The position numbers were made by a program, and so were the translations under genes. Of a stretch of 64,000 bases of DNA, positions 14,701-27,499 are shown piece by piece. This DNA comes from Phallusia mammillata (Eukaryota; Chordata; Ascidiacea; Phlebobranchia; Ascidiidae). The DNA lies in assembly GCA_003260075.1 (NCBI GenBank), contig QLIY01000162.1, positions 105,910 to 169,909 of the forward strand, given 5' to 3'. Within the stretch, counting starts at the first letter, position 1, and each line of letters starts with the position of its first letter. Below the pieces are notes generated by a model, which saw nothing but the letters and a program-made list of their open reading frames with translations, did no database searches and was not told where the DNA came from.

Positions 14701-16375
14701 TCGTTTTGAGCCGCTGCGCCTCAATTGCTGCACATCTTATCTACATCACAGTGCCGTGCGAAAATAAAGTTTATTTTTGTTCGCTTTTGGCCCACAAAAA
14801 GCGACCGGCTGGCTTAATATAGATTAAAATTCGACATGCTTGTGTATAAGAGTCGCGCTTAAAATAATCCTCCAGTTCAAAAACAACTTTGTCACCGGTG
14901 CTTGTTAAAATGCATTGATTTCTTCCGTGAAAGACCGAGGCTTTTCTGCGCCTCTTAACTTGGTTATCGATCGTTCCTTCATGTTGGATATGTCGAATTT
15001 GTTTTTGTCAAACGCGGCTGCGAGAGGATTTTCTCTTTTATGTGGAATTTATGCCCGTTGATTACATAACTAGCAGCCAAAGTACACAAAAATCAAGCAC
15101 CATAACATAAACGAAGTAACGACCAAAATTGAACAATGTTACCCAAACATACCAACAAATTGGAACAAAGATAACAGTTTCTAATGAATGACACAAATTT
15201 AAAATAACTCCCAAAGTGGTTTTGAATGAACAAAGTTACCCAAATGAACAAGCTAGCTATCTAGAAAACAGACATAACACCCCAAAAACTTACTTACAAG
15301 GCTGTACGGGTTCGAATTTTAGCTCATCAGTTTTTCATCAGTTCGTCTAATTACAAACCTGGAACTCTAAGCTTATTATTCTTTTCCGATGCCGCATTGA
15401 TTCTATTGATTTTCGTGTTTTCCAGCTCCCATTTGCGTCCCACGGCACCCTACTATCTCGCTACATTGATTTTGTTGCATGCAAATCGTCTTGTTTGACT
15501 TCGTTTCGTTCTGTGTGCTACAGAGTTATCGGGTTCAATCTCGGGGCGTTTGGAGCTTGCGTGTTTTTGCTTGTTCAGGTCGCCGTGTCGGTTGTCGAAG
15601 TGGTTTTTACGGTCGTGAATGACTAAAAAAGGAACCTAAAAAGGACACAACACGATACTGCTGATCAGTTACCAGTCGTAAAGATGGCCATGATAGTAGA
15701 AAGCCGTTGTTTTTGTTTCGTTTACCTTGTTTTGACTGGGTGATCATATTAAAGCTATGTCATACATGTTGCGTCACATAACGAAACGTCATCAGCCTTA
15801 TGACGTCACACAACACATGCTCAAGCACACACGAATCGACAATATTTTCTGCAACTGGAATCGTCTGTAATGAGCGGGCCTTGGTTTAGGACGATTTCTG
15901 TATGCACGGTTTTACGAATCAACGATATACCAACATAAATATATTGACTTTATGTTCAGGTTTTCCACTCGTTTTACTTACGATTATATTGTTCGGTGTA
16001 TTGTGTCGCAACAAATTTGCATTCATGTTTTTATGGCTTAAGCTTCCCCCTGAAATGCAAACACATCGCGTAATTTATTTCCCTTTGACGACCTATGCAG
16101 TCGTGTAACCTATTGGGAAACCGACTGACTAGACAGCTATTGGGTCTAAACTATTTAACTTTCAATCAGTCTCCGGGCCTGTTACAAGGCAAACATATAT
16201 ATGTCTCCGGCACTTTCCATCAATGACAGTAGAAATCATACATATACGGCGGATTTTCCGCATTTATAAACATATTTTTGTATTTCGATGACTATTTTTG
16301 CTTCCAATTAAGAGCGTGATTTTTACTCATAATTCCGACGCACTTACTAACACCAATATAGCTTTTGGTTGACAG
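11777..16375. other. Gene-poor stretch, no supported gene
   Basis: A 129-codon frame at 12644-13033 (+) has no recognisable domain, signal peptide or splice context, and an opposite-strand frame overlaps it. A CpG-rich patch at about 13290-13500 contains a CRE-like TGACGTGA and could be a promoter or exon fragment. An imperfect repeat containing TGAGGTTTACAGC and TAGTGGTGCT occurs at about 14321-14360 and 14368-14412. Nothing else stands out. Confidence 0.4.
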
Positions 16376-16657
16376 AAAATGCGTTTCTCCGTATATTACG
16401 CACGCGTTCGATTCGCGTACGACGCTTAACATGCCCACAAGCAAGTTTCCAGGCAAAATTGGGACTCGTGGAAGCCCTGTTTCGCCTCAAATGCATGCCG
16501 ATGTATTGCGAAACGCTAGTATTTCGAAATCGCCTCGACGTAACTTGCGAAACACACGGACCGGGGTTTTCGCGTCTCGACGTCCGAATCCTTTGTTGCG
16601 CAATAGCGTCGCGTTCTCTCGGTTCCCGGTTTCGAAGAGATGTCTGCCAAGCCACAG
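16376..16657 (+). other. Candidate coding exon in a CpG-rich patch
   Basis: This 282-bp stretch is unusually rich in CpG for its surroundings. After an AG (TTGACAG) it reads openly in the frame that begins KCVSPYITHAF, then a basic Ser/Pro/Arg-rich disordered sequence, up to a GT (CACAGAG/GTATTC). Two other frames are also open, because the CpG-rich composition makes stop codons rare. No partner exon was found. It may be an exon of an unknown gene or only a CpG-rich non-coding patch. Confidence 0.2.
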
Positions 16658-19600
16658 AGGTATTCATTATTCATTCCGGCATCGTCTTGCCCTTGATATA
16701 ACTGTCAATTGGGCCGGCGTTTATTAATCTAATCGATGTCAGTGCGCTAGCGATCAATAGGTCTTGAGGTTTTCTTTTCATATTCGCAAATATTCACTCA
16801 GAAACTGCACCAGTCTTGTTGACCACGACAATGCCAAAAATCAATACACATCTAATGTTGCTCGTTGAATTCTCCCCTTAGATTAGGTGGCCAATATGCT
16901 GGTGTAAACTATTATGATATATGATAACCCTGCTTGATAAATACATTTTTCGGCATTTTGTTCGGAGCAGATGTTTTATTGTCGTGTTTTCGAAAGCAAA
17001 CCAAAGGCATAGTGACGTAAGAAAACAGTATACTCCTCTCAACTTTAACTGGAAATGTAGTCACATACGATTGATATAATTTTGTAACAGCTGTGTATCA
17101 CACAACTTATTCTGCTAAAACTGTACTTGTCCCTTGTAAAGTCAAAACAACCACCCAGGTAGCAGATAAAGGCTAGCAGTTCACGGCCGCAAACCGCTGT
17201 GTTTTTGTTAGTTGGGCCTTGTACGTGTGTGGTCCATTTAAGAGTGCGTTACAGTTGCTTTGGACTTTTGAAAGTTACCCTATATAGACTGTTTCTAATA
17301 CACAAGCTTATCAATCAAAATTATACCTTAACTTAACTGGCAAAATCTTTAAATCTAGTAGCGAATGATATGTACAAGAGGTATCAAAGGCGACAGGGAT
17401 GTCAGCTTTATAGCTTGATTAAGTGCGTTTGGCGTGTTTGAAACTAAAGATGCGTAAGTTTTCATTGTTCTGTGTCTCTGATATATAGCTGATGCGCAAA
17501 TCAAGGTGTGTGAAATCAGCGTAAGGTCATATATGCCACATATGGCGCCGGGTATCTTTGAATGCAGTAATCAAGGGCGCAATTCCTCTTGGATGTCTAA
17601 AAAATCTATCAAACAGCTCGTATTTGGCAAGCTACTGGTAAATTCGTGCTTTTTTCACTGGGTAATAAAGTGTGATGTACTGTAAAAAGGGTAAACAAAA
17701 ACGAATAAGGCTGAAAATCTCTTTCCAAATGCACCTCATGTTGAAACAAGCTCGTTAAATTTAAACTCACGGGACATTTATTTGAGTTGCAGCGGTTTTT
17801 TGATTTTCTCCTGCAGCAGAAACGCCCATAAAGCCGTAAACATTTGCATGTTGTGTCCTAAAAATCGCATAACTGTTTGCTTTTGCGGTCATGCGACGAG
17901 TTGTGTTCCACCAACTGCGCATATATTTGCTGAGTAAACGCCCACTGAACTTTTTCACCTTTGCGCAATAACTTCGTCACCGCTAGTGACGTAATAACCA
18001 CATGACTACGTGTGCTTCATCTCGGACTTGGTGATCCGGTTTCCCAGCGACAGAGCGATGGCGTCACGTACAATGTTGCGCAACATTCAAGGAGTCGGTA
18101 CCGGACGAGGATGTTTGGTGGACGTGATAAACGAAGTTGGCGCTTGTGTAATTATCTTAGCATCGGAATTCCACAAACGTATACGTGACCAAGTAGTTGC
18201 ACATGTCTCACGAGCACGCTTTGCTAACACCAACGTAAAAAATCTAGTTACGATAAAAATATGAATAAAAAATATATATTACACATGAATAACACGAGTT
18301 TCTGAAGACTTTAATCAGGATTTTGCTGATACAGAGCGCTGGTAAAAGTCGTTGCACATGTCACAAAAAACGGGTTCACGAGCACGTTTTTCTAACATCA
18401 CCGTGAAAAATTTGTTCAGATGATAAAAATTTAAACAGCTAAAGAATTCCAGTTTGTAAAGTCACTAAATTGGGGATTTTTGGGGAGGTGTTAGACCTTT
18501 TGCTATAGCTGTAACAGTTTACTGATTGATACTCTTTCGATACTCAAATAAAAGTAAGCAAATGAGCTTTCAACCACTTCATGGGCTTGTGTATGTAACC
18601 TTTCCCATCCACAACATGAGTTCACTAGCATATGCAGGTTGTCACATATTCAAACTGAATTATTTGCAGTCTCGACATAACTGGGCGCAAAGTTCAACTA
18701 CATAACAAGCCTTTAGTTGAGTATCAAACAGCCATTTGCGGTTACTTAGGTTTTTTAATGTAAAACCACGTTTATCGTGTACGTGCGACTCGGCTCGTTT
18801 CCCGGTGGTTCATGGAAAGCTGGGAAATTTGCACAAAACGACAGTTGTATGAAGTTGAAGTTTTCGTTGAATGCTTTATTCTTTTCAACATTTCAGTTAT
18901 ATTCTATGCTGATTTTTGGCAAAAAAAAAACAGACAACCCAATGTATTTGTAAAAAAACATTACATTTTGACACATCTTCTGTCATTCCTATTGCTCTTA
19001 ACTTCAATAAGCACAATGCAACATGTATAGGCCTATTTGTTTATTTATTTTTTTCGATTTTTCGAGGCCATTTTATTGATTTGTTTTGTACCATGATAAG
19101 ATGGCAGAAATGTACTCTCAAATCGGTTTTGATTAAAATTGAGAATATTCTATTTGGACCAGTTTTTGTCGAAGCTGTTTGAAAGCGAACTATATTTGTC
19201 TGGTCAGTTATGCAACAGGGATAATAATAGAGTGCACCTGTAATTGTTATGAAACAGGGAAAACCATTGTTACGTAATTTCTTGTTTGTTTCGTCACAAC
19301 AGTTTTTAATTAATTTTGTGATGTATGTGGCACATGCGCTCCGCTTCAACAAAATGACGCAAACAGGGACAACCCGTTGCACCTGTATTCAAACGACCTG
19401 CCACTGGTAGTCTTACGCAACATCCTCAAAATCTTGTCGAAAAATGACGTGGCGTTTGACGTCACGAGGGTAAAACAAAAAAGAAACAACCGAACATTTT
19501 TTTGGTTGTGCACCCGGCGTTTTAATAAGGTCTCTCGAACGTTCGTTAAGCCCTCCACGGATTGGTGCGGCTCCCCGGTTGCCCGTAGCAACGTCAGCTG

Positions 19601-22320
19601 TTCGTTCTTTGTTTCGCAATAACGCCGGCCGCGTCATCGACGAGTTTCGCAACTGACCTGAGTTGCGACATTTTAGACGTATGCCGGCCGGCGTTTTGGT
19701 CGCTAAACAATGCGATGCGTGAAAACGCGTACATAGCCACGAAGCGTGCTGGGCGTTGGTAGTTTAAGGCGGCTTCAACCTTTTTACAGCCTGTACGTAT
19801 GTTTTTGTACGTTTATACAAATTAATGGTAACTTACTTCGTTACCTATTTGTTCACACATGCTAAAAACTTTTCACACAGACCTTAGTTTTGACATGATG
19901 AAAATGTGGTTATTCTGTTGCCAAAGCTAAACAGTAAACTCGTGTTGTATGGAGTTCAAAGTTGAAACGTACGCATTTTGGACCATGAACGTTTAGGTGT
20001 AATATCCTCTATCACATAACTGTATAGTATATGTGTTCAGTTAGGTGTTGATCTCCCTTGTACAGGCGTACAGCGTGTCACCCAAGCACCAAGTCGCTTA
20101 TTTTCACGACGACGCACGTTGTTGCGAGTCCACTAAGCCGGCGATTAGGCGTCGATAACGCCGGTTCGGCCTCTGATTGGTCGATATCGCTCTCCTCTTG
20201 CTCTCAGTGCGATTTAGTGCTTTTGACAGTCCCAAACGCAACCCTAAATAACCCTATTCGATGTACCGTGATCCTTAGAACTAAAGTACCATGGCATTAT
20301 ATGAATAGCAAAAGGAGCCCTTGAGGGTAAAACCGGCCGTTTTTGAAACGTTTTTCATGTGCTAGTGCTGCTCTTTTGAAATCTGTCCACAGAAAGGCGT
20401 GTGTTGCGCAATTTTGGTTTCGGGACAACGACCGTCTCGCCAATTATGTTGTTACGGGCGTCAGACAAGAAAATCGTTTCCACTTTGTCCCTAGCCTAAA
20501 TCATATATTGCCCTGCATTAACCCAAATCAAAGTTTGCAGCAAGTGTAATCTAAATTTCCTATTTTAGTCAGCAGATCTGTAGATTATCTTACTTTAGTG
20601 CACATGTTTTGTGAAAAACTGAATTGATTGACAGCCCACGTACCAACACGTCAAAGCCGGTTTCATGGACACGTCATAAATTAGCAAATCGTTAACGAAC
20701 GTTCTAGCTGTTTTGACCTCGACTGAAAACAATAGACGCTCAAGACTGAAGCGTCACCGCTATTGTGTTTTCTTTTTGCCTGTGATGTAATATGTAGCCT
20801 TTTAAGGCTCGTTCAGAGCGTACAAGGGCCGAGCTTCCCTCTTGCGCAAGATAGGTTGCCAAATACCAGTTGTCTATTCAAGAGTTGTTACCGTGACGTG
20901 CCTAAACAACAAATGTGCAAAAACAATAAATCCACCAAAGCCCCCTTTAGATGATGTAATTTGACTAAATTTAGTGTCAATTTCATGACATTGTAAAGCC
21001 AACATTTCGCTTAACGCGTGTGAGTCTAACTAGCCCTTTTGCAAGGTGATGTAATTTTGGTTTTGATGCCCAGCTAGGCAAGCCTCAACCTGCCCGTCTA
21101 TTGCAGCTGTTTCATTTCTTGCGCCATTTCCCTGACAGACTGTTTCCAACCATTTCGTAATAGGTATTTGATAGCTTCAACAAGTCGCCAGGGCAACTAT
21201 TGTGTTTAGTAAACCGATGTTTTGATTGGAGTTCTGAAGAACTGTCGTTGCTGGTCAATTTGTAAGCGGTAATTGGCTAGTGTGCTGATCGGCCTTCGGG
21301 CGCTTTTTCTAAAGTGCTAAACAGTTTATGACCGTTAACAAACGTGCTGACTGCAACAATGCATATACATTCGTGGAAAACGCACCGCAGCAACAACTGA
21401 CTTGCTGACGCACACTGTCCAAAACCACTGCGTCAGTGAATTGCGAAAGCACAGCGTGATATTAAATTTGACGTTGCATAAGGTTGGGCCTTGGGGACCA
21501 GTTGTATGTAAAACACATTGCGCAATAATGGAGCCAAGCCAGTGTGTCGAAGCCCGGTTCGATTTAGCACAGCATAAGATTGGCAGCGCAACGCCAAAGG
21601 CGGTGGGGCTGTAACAAAGAACGCTTTACTTCCCAAAATAAGCCCACAGCCCTCGACTATTGATGCTGGATGCCGGTAAATCTTCTCTGCAAGTTTGAGA
21701 GAATTACCATCGGGCTCCGCTCTTACTTCTCCGTTGATTCGGAGCAGCTTCTTATTCTCTTTCATTGCTCCGCGCCGTCACGCTCAGCTTCCTCTAATTG
21801 TTCGATAACCCTTCGCTTTTTTCTCCCTGTAAGAACAAACGGAGATTTCGCAACCGGGCCTGTTATTGCCCAAAGCCTGTTCGGTGGTCGCGCCCAAAGG
21901 GGTGCTTAGCTGTATTTCAAGTCCCCCAAAACCTTTACTTCTATATAATGTGTATTTTTTGGCGTAATTTGGGTAAAATTATAAACTCAATATGGTACGC
22001 TGTAAGAAAAAATGAAAATTTTGTAAATCTTGTTGTGTGTTTGAACGGTCTTTTGTTGAAACACCCCGCGCGCGCGGATGGTCGTGCCCACCAATGAGTT
22101 GCCTTTTTCTCTTCGCAGGTTACGTGTGGCTTGCTGTGCCGAAACGTTTTTTTAAGCTTGTTTACGCCGCAGCGGCCGACAGCTTGAAATGCCAGCGCTT
22201 GCTCTGTCGACCGGCATTCCGAACTTGGATTCGTACTGAGCTGCAAGCTATTAATTCAGCAAGAGATTTCTCTGTGCATGTGATGAAACATCAGTAAAGC
22301 GAAGATACAATTATACAGCG
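16658..22320. other. Gene-poor stretch with a diverged tandem repeat
   Basis: Two diverged copies of a roughly 90-bp unit lie at about 18178-18265 and 18340-18440. They share the words GTTGCACATGTC, ACGAGCACG and CTAACA followed by AAAAAT. A frame at 18010-18264 (84 codons) overlaps the first copy but has no recognisable domain. Overlapping frames at 19346-19652 on both strands reflect composition. The 5' flank of the GTPase gene (about 21900-22320) has no clear TATA box. Confidence 0.4.
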
Positions 22321-23671
22321 ATGGCACCACAATCAACCAGCACCGCTACTTTAATCCAGAATCAATTGACAGCCGGCAAGCAAGAGCTGGACTGCAATCA
22401 TAACGATGTGTCTGAACGTGTTCGACACCCAGCCGGCATAAGTTCGACTGTGAAAAGACCGCGCAACTCTGGTGACATGAATGAACGAAGCAGAAAACTT
22501 ATCCGAAATTGCTTCAGTCACCTCAACACCAACCTCAACGTGCTGGTTATTGGGGCCCGAGGAGCAGGTAACTTGAATTTTTAGCAAAGTAATCTAAATG
22601 CCAAGTGTGTCCTTAAACTGCAGTATTATCTGTGCAATGTGTTTTTTTAAGCCTGGTTAAATCTATAGCTATGCACAGTTTTGCTAGCTGTTTTAAGGCG
22701 GATTTTTAATGATGCCTTTTGTTCTGTGCAGGCAAATCATCACTTATTAATTCGATGAATATGTCGCTCACGCAAGAATGGAAAGACCGGGCTCGCTACT
22801 GTCCCGGCCGTAACCACCTGCTTGACGAATGTGTTATGTACCACAATAAGAAAGCAGGGGGCAAGGTCGTCTTCTGGGACGCAATGGGCTTCGAAAACAT
22901 CAACGACGAAGACCACGCAGTTCTCATCCTTCGATATATCCTTGAAGGCCGCATCCCAGCAAAATGCATTCCTTGTGTGCTGCTGATGTCCAAGGAAACT
23001 ATCAAAAAGCGTTATCACCGAATTGTCGAAGCGAACCGTCGTATCGACTTGGTGCTCTACGTGTCGGCGTTGAACGAGGAACCACAGACCTCGTTCATGT
23101 CCAATATCGCCCGTGCAATCAACACCTCCAAGCACGCTTCTGTTAACAGTAAGTACTTGTTCTATATATTTTGTTTTTTGACCTTGTTTCGCAGTAGCAA
23201 TATAGTTTGTACTGTAGTGTTGTGCTGTTGGGTTGCGTTAAGTGCGATTAGGAAAAGTTGCATTTATTGGTGTTTCCGTTACAAAGTAGGTCACCTGCAG
23301 AAAAATGTGCGCACCATTTAGTCGTAAACAAGTTGAACTCTACAGTTCGTTTTACTGTGGCGCGGCAGTGTGTGTGTGTGCGTTGTGCGCGCGCGTTTTC
23401 CCTGCGCGATCAAGCTAAACGCTCCGATACGATCTGCTTTAGTCGCCGCTGTTGTTGCCTTGAACTGGTTTATCTTTAACGCCTGCCGGCCGCTGTGCAA
23501 AAAAGCGAGGCGATTTGGCCCCAAGCCCGATGTCACGAATGACTTGTTTACCCTGCACTTGTAGCATGATAAATGAGGCCGACAAGCCTGATCGGGCGCG
23601 GAGAAGGCAAGAGAGTTAGGAAGGAGCCGGCGAACCGTGTGAGGGGGACCGGTTAGGGCGAATGCCGCGCT

Positions 23672-23709
<38 letters not shown>

Positions 23710-24350
23710 AGCAGGCGCTGCAACCTGATACGCCGTTCCCCATATGCTGCCTTTTTCTTTCCCCATCGCAGAACTTATTCACCCGTTGTAGAACACTGTA
23801 AGACGAGTCGCAGGCCGATAACGCAGCCCAACCGCACAATAACATCGTGAATAGCGAGCTAACGTTGAATAACAGTTCAGCTGGGTCAGCAATCAACTAA
23901 TCAGTTTCTGTTTTTCTTTCTGCAGGAATCCCTATCGTGTCCGTGGCCACCAAAACCGACCTCATCGAGGACAAACTACCCCTTCACGACCGACTTCACG
24001 AGTACAGTCTCGAAAACTTGATCACGACGCAAAGTTTTCAACAGCGTCCTCGCCGTCGTCGACTGCCCCCTGTACCCGAAGTGGTCGCCAGCACCAAACT
24101 CGTAGACAACTACAAATGCGAGCTTGAGCCATGGAGCGACGAATCGGCCAACCCCTCGTCCATGTGTTCATCCCCCGAACGCGATTCCCAATTGCTTGCT
24201 GTCTGGCGAGAAATCATCTCAAGGACGGCTACATGCAGTGGCGGAGACCGACGAAAACGGGCGTACTCGGCCGGTGCACAATCACGACCTATGTGCCGTT
24301 GCCTTCCCTTCCGCCTGGACTACATGCGGTTGAGAAGTGCTTCATTCTGA
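22321..24350 (+). CDS. P-loop GTPase, IFI44-like (three exons)
   Basis: Exons are 22321-22567, 22732-23148 and 23926-24350. All introns are GT-AG and phases match, giving 362 residues. The G1/P-loop GARGAGKSS spans the first junction (residues about 77-85) and is preceded by a beta-strand NVLVIG. A G3-like WDAMGFEN follows, then YILEGRIP, which resembles the interferon-induced protein 44 family. The G4 motif is TKTD in exon 3. The first 65 residues look disordered. It probably binds and hydrolyses GTP in the cytosol; the IFI44 assignment rests on motif resemblance only. The C-terminal 90 residues after NYKCELEPWSDE are uncertain: all three frames are open to about 24333-24385, so a small indel could alter the true end. 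Intron 2 holds a 37-base G run. Confidence 0.8.
23672..23708 (+). repeat. 37-base uninterrupted G run
   Basis: A run of 37 consecutive G lies inside intron 2 of the GTPase gene. It could form G-quadruplexes, and it could equally be a sequencing or assembly artefact like the ten-base G runs further right. Unlike those, the sequences on its two sides are not copies of each other. Confidence 0.9.
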
Positions 24351-26970
24351 CTGCGCTGGCCCAGTCGTTGACTAGATCTTCATAAGTCCGATCAGGACTT
24401 GACAACTGACCGCAGCCCGAGCAAGTGGACGTTGGTGCGTTTGCCAAGAACGAACATATATTTGTTATTCCAGGGTTTCAACAAAGACATCCCGCTGTGT
24501 TTTACTGTTTCAGTATGCTGGTGCTCTTTGTATTTTTCTCTTTCCCCTGCAACCTGCGATGATAAGTTGTTATTTTTTTGTTTGCACTCTAAACCGAAGC
24601 GCCCAAATACTCGGCGCCACTGGGGTCCCGCTATTTTTGTGCACGCCCCTTCCCTCAGGAGTAACCCTAGTACCTCTGCTAGTAGCAAGTCGAAAGTAAA
24701 CCTTCCAGGCTGCTAAACGAACGGCAACGAAACGACGTAAAAAGTTGCCTGTTTACGATTGTTCTCTTATTGCCAGAACGTTAAGGTGTTCGTTTTTTGA
24801 TTTTTCTCCCAAGTTTTTGTTCTTTCTTAACTTTGACCCGTCGGAAAATGCCAATGTATTGGTAAGAAAGGTGTAAAATGCGAAGGCGATTGTTACAATG
24901 TGTTCTAAGCGTGTGTCTGTGTAATTAATGTCGCGCCCAGTCGACGGGTGCCTTGCGACGATACGTTGAAAACGACAGAAAACCTGTTTTATTGTGTTGC
25001 TATGAATCTTGCCTTGCAAGTGACTTTGTAATTGGTCGCTTGTGCTCCTTTGGAGTGCCTTGCTTAGAACTTGTGGCGAATGGTGCCCGGCTTAATTTGT
25101 GTTACGACGGCCGTTCATGCACCGAGCATTAGAGAATTATCATTCAAACTGCCTGTGTTAGAACGAAACCCCGAAAGTTTTTGTGTTTTGCCGACCGTAT
25201 GTCGCCTAGGCAACGTTGCATGGTTTGTCACGTGAGCAGTAAAATCGCTCGACCAAACGAATCACATTTATACAGCGCAAACGAATAGAGGCAAACCATC
25301 TAACGTGGTCATTCGACAGATTTTTTACTGCTTGAAACAAAAGTGGAAGTGATGTTGTTTTTATTTTTGCAGTTTTATTATGTTGTCAGTGTTCCGGCGA
25401 GATCGCCATTCATTTTGTTTTTGAATTTATCAAAATACGTTTTTTGAACCCCCCTTTTTTTCCCCAACCCCCAAAGCTCGCATAGCGACGTTATGAAGCC
25501 TGACTTTCCAGGCACCTTGGTCCAAATGTACCACAGACGTTTTCATTCACTGCTTTTCGCCTGTGGTCAGGGTGCGAAAAAGTTTCATTTCACTGTTACT
25601 TCAAGACCTTTTTGCCGTGTAAGGCGAATTTTCAACGCAAAAATCCCCCCTTTTTATTGTTTTTTTTTGTTACTTGCTTCGTAACATGAAATTTGAAAAA
25701 ATAAAAAAATGTTTCATTGAACATATTGATCTGCTGCAGTAATAAGATTCGATGCAAAACAGGTCAAATTGCAGAACAGCTTTTTTTGAGGTAGAAGAAG
25801 ATTAGGTTATAAATCTGATATGTGATTATAAAGAGTAAGAGGTTTCGAATAAACCCTACAGCAATTTTGGTTTCAAAAGCTAAGCTCACATTTTAGCAAG
25901 TCAACCTTTCCCAACCAGAAAATTAAAATACCTGCTTAGCAGCGCCATCTACAGGCTGCTAACGGAAAATGTTGCAGTCTGTTGAATAAAGGCAACGCAC
26001 TGTGGCCGGGGCAAAGTTTCGCAAGCGGGTAAATATCAACTCTTGTGTAATGTTGTTTTAAAGTAGGCACTGTGTAATCTTCGACAAGGCAAAGGTCGGA
26101 AGGATGTGGCAACGGTGTTTGCACAACTATTGTTTTAAACGTGCGCAATTTTTGTTGAGGCTTACGTGGCCCTGGGGCTAAAACTTTATGGTGTGTTTCT
26201 TTCCGTTGTTTGTGGCAAATCCATCGCTTTTTATTACAAGAGCTAAAAAATAAGGCAAAATGCTTATTCGTAGGAGATTAAAAATGTTATTTCCATTTTT
26301 GAGTAAACTTTTATTTTTTATTTTTGTTGGAATGGACGATATTCGAGTGTGCTACATTGTGCTGCAAAATGTTCAATACCTTACGAACCCTCGAGTGCGC
26401 CTGGAAAGGGTCGAGATTAAATAATTTTTTCGGCGCAATATCAACATCTAGCGGAAATGTATTCTTATAGCACGCGTATGTACCCCAAAACCTCTACGTA
26501 GCATCTATGCTTTTGCACAGCTTCAGATTGTACTTGTGTTGAAATGCGTGCACCTGCCAAGATATTGCAGATTTATTTTTTCAACTTTTAAGCAAAGAAA
26601 TAGTAACGCAGCCTAGTGAAGTTTCGCTTTGAAGTATTTATTCGGCCGATTTAGCGGTCTTACGAAGAGTCGGCTTGGAATAAATATTTGATGCGATTCG
26701 GCCGAAACCGAAATCGAAACTTTTGCAACCAGAAACTTTAAAGCGTAAAACCAAAGAACTTTATAGGGTTCTTCGGTAAAACGTGTCGTTTCTACCTAAT
26801 TACGCACTAAGAATCTTTCAAACTTCGGAATAACCGACATTGCACCGCACCAGCATAATTTAAGTGATATAGGTGTTTTGTCTATGAGCAAAATATAGGC
26901 AATTTATATGCAGGCAGCAACGACGGCCGAGGGAACATTTTAAAACTACAGAACTAAGGAATGTCTAGCC
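24351..26970. other. 3' flank of the GTPase gene and intergenic DNA
   Basis: No further exon could be supported. Frames at 24392-24716 on both strands are open by composition. A-rich, polyadenylation-like sequence lies at about 25690-25710. The rest is AT-rich with no recognised repeat. Confidence 0.4.
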
Positions 26971-27268
26971 CAGGGGTTCCCAAACTTTTTTGGTCTGTGG
27001 CCCAAATGTCAATTGAATAGCGATTCGTGGCCCACCATGTGCTGTAAATTTGGGCACAAACAAAAAAATAACTGAAAAACAGGCGAAATGGTTTCTAGCA
27101 ATTTATTTTAATGAGATACATGCTCCTGAAATTTGGCTACAAGATTCGGAATTCTTTGCAAATATTATGTTTTTCAAAACAAAGCGCATAATATCTACAG
27201 TTGAACAAATAATTAGAATCTGTTCAAATGGCTCTGTGGCCCATTGAAAATGTCTTGGGGGCCCAGTA
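26971..27268. mobile_element. hAT MITE remnant lacking its right end
   Basis: The left terminal sequence CAGGGGTTCCCAAACTTTTT matches the hAT MITE at 3318, and the interior (GTGGCCCA words) resembles the other elements in this window. No matching right terminal repeat or target duplication is visible before the tRNA gene. The right boundary given is where the GGCCCA-type similarity ends and is approximate. Confidence 0.55.
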
Positions 27269-27425
27269 AAGCATACAAAAATAACAATATGCAGTTGTAA
27301 AGCTGCTTGAAACACAATAATCAAATGCAAGAACCTAAGTTATGGCACATTCAAGGCCATTTTTCTCAGCACAAAAAGTACCTTCAAAAACGAACTACGA
27401 TAAAACATTTCGAAAAAAAATAAGG

Positions 27426-27442
27426 CGTCCCTGGGTGGGCTC

Positions 27443-27493
<51 letters not shown>

Positions 27494-27499
27494 AGAGAC
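27426..27499 (-). tRNA. tRNA-Asn (anticodon GTT)
   Basis: The 74-nt complement begins GTCTCTGTGGCGCAATCGG and folds as a complete cloverleaf: a 7-bp acceptor stem (GTCTCTG with CAGGGAC), the D-arm, anticodon GTT in CTGTTAACC, and T-arm GGTTCGAGCC. It matches the animal cytosolic tRNA-Asn consensus. There is no intron, and the CCA is not encoded, as expected. A run of eight T on the transcribed strand (27413-27420) follows within a few bases and serves as the RNA polymerase III terminator. Confidence 0.97.

Noticed and set aside
15300-15560. B-box-like GGTTCGAA/GGTTCAATCTC words suggesting tRNA genes
   Set aside because: No A box at the right spacing and no cloverleaf can be drawn.
19346-19652. 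Several overlapping 79-113-codon frames on both strands
   Set aside because: A CpG-rich composition with few stops; no frame shows domain or splice support.
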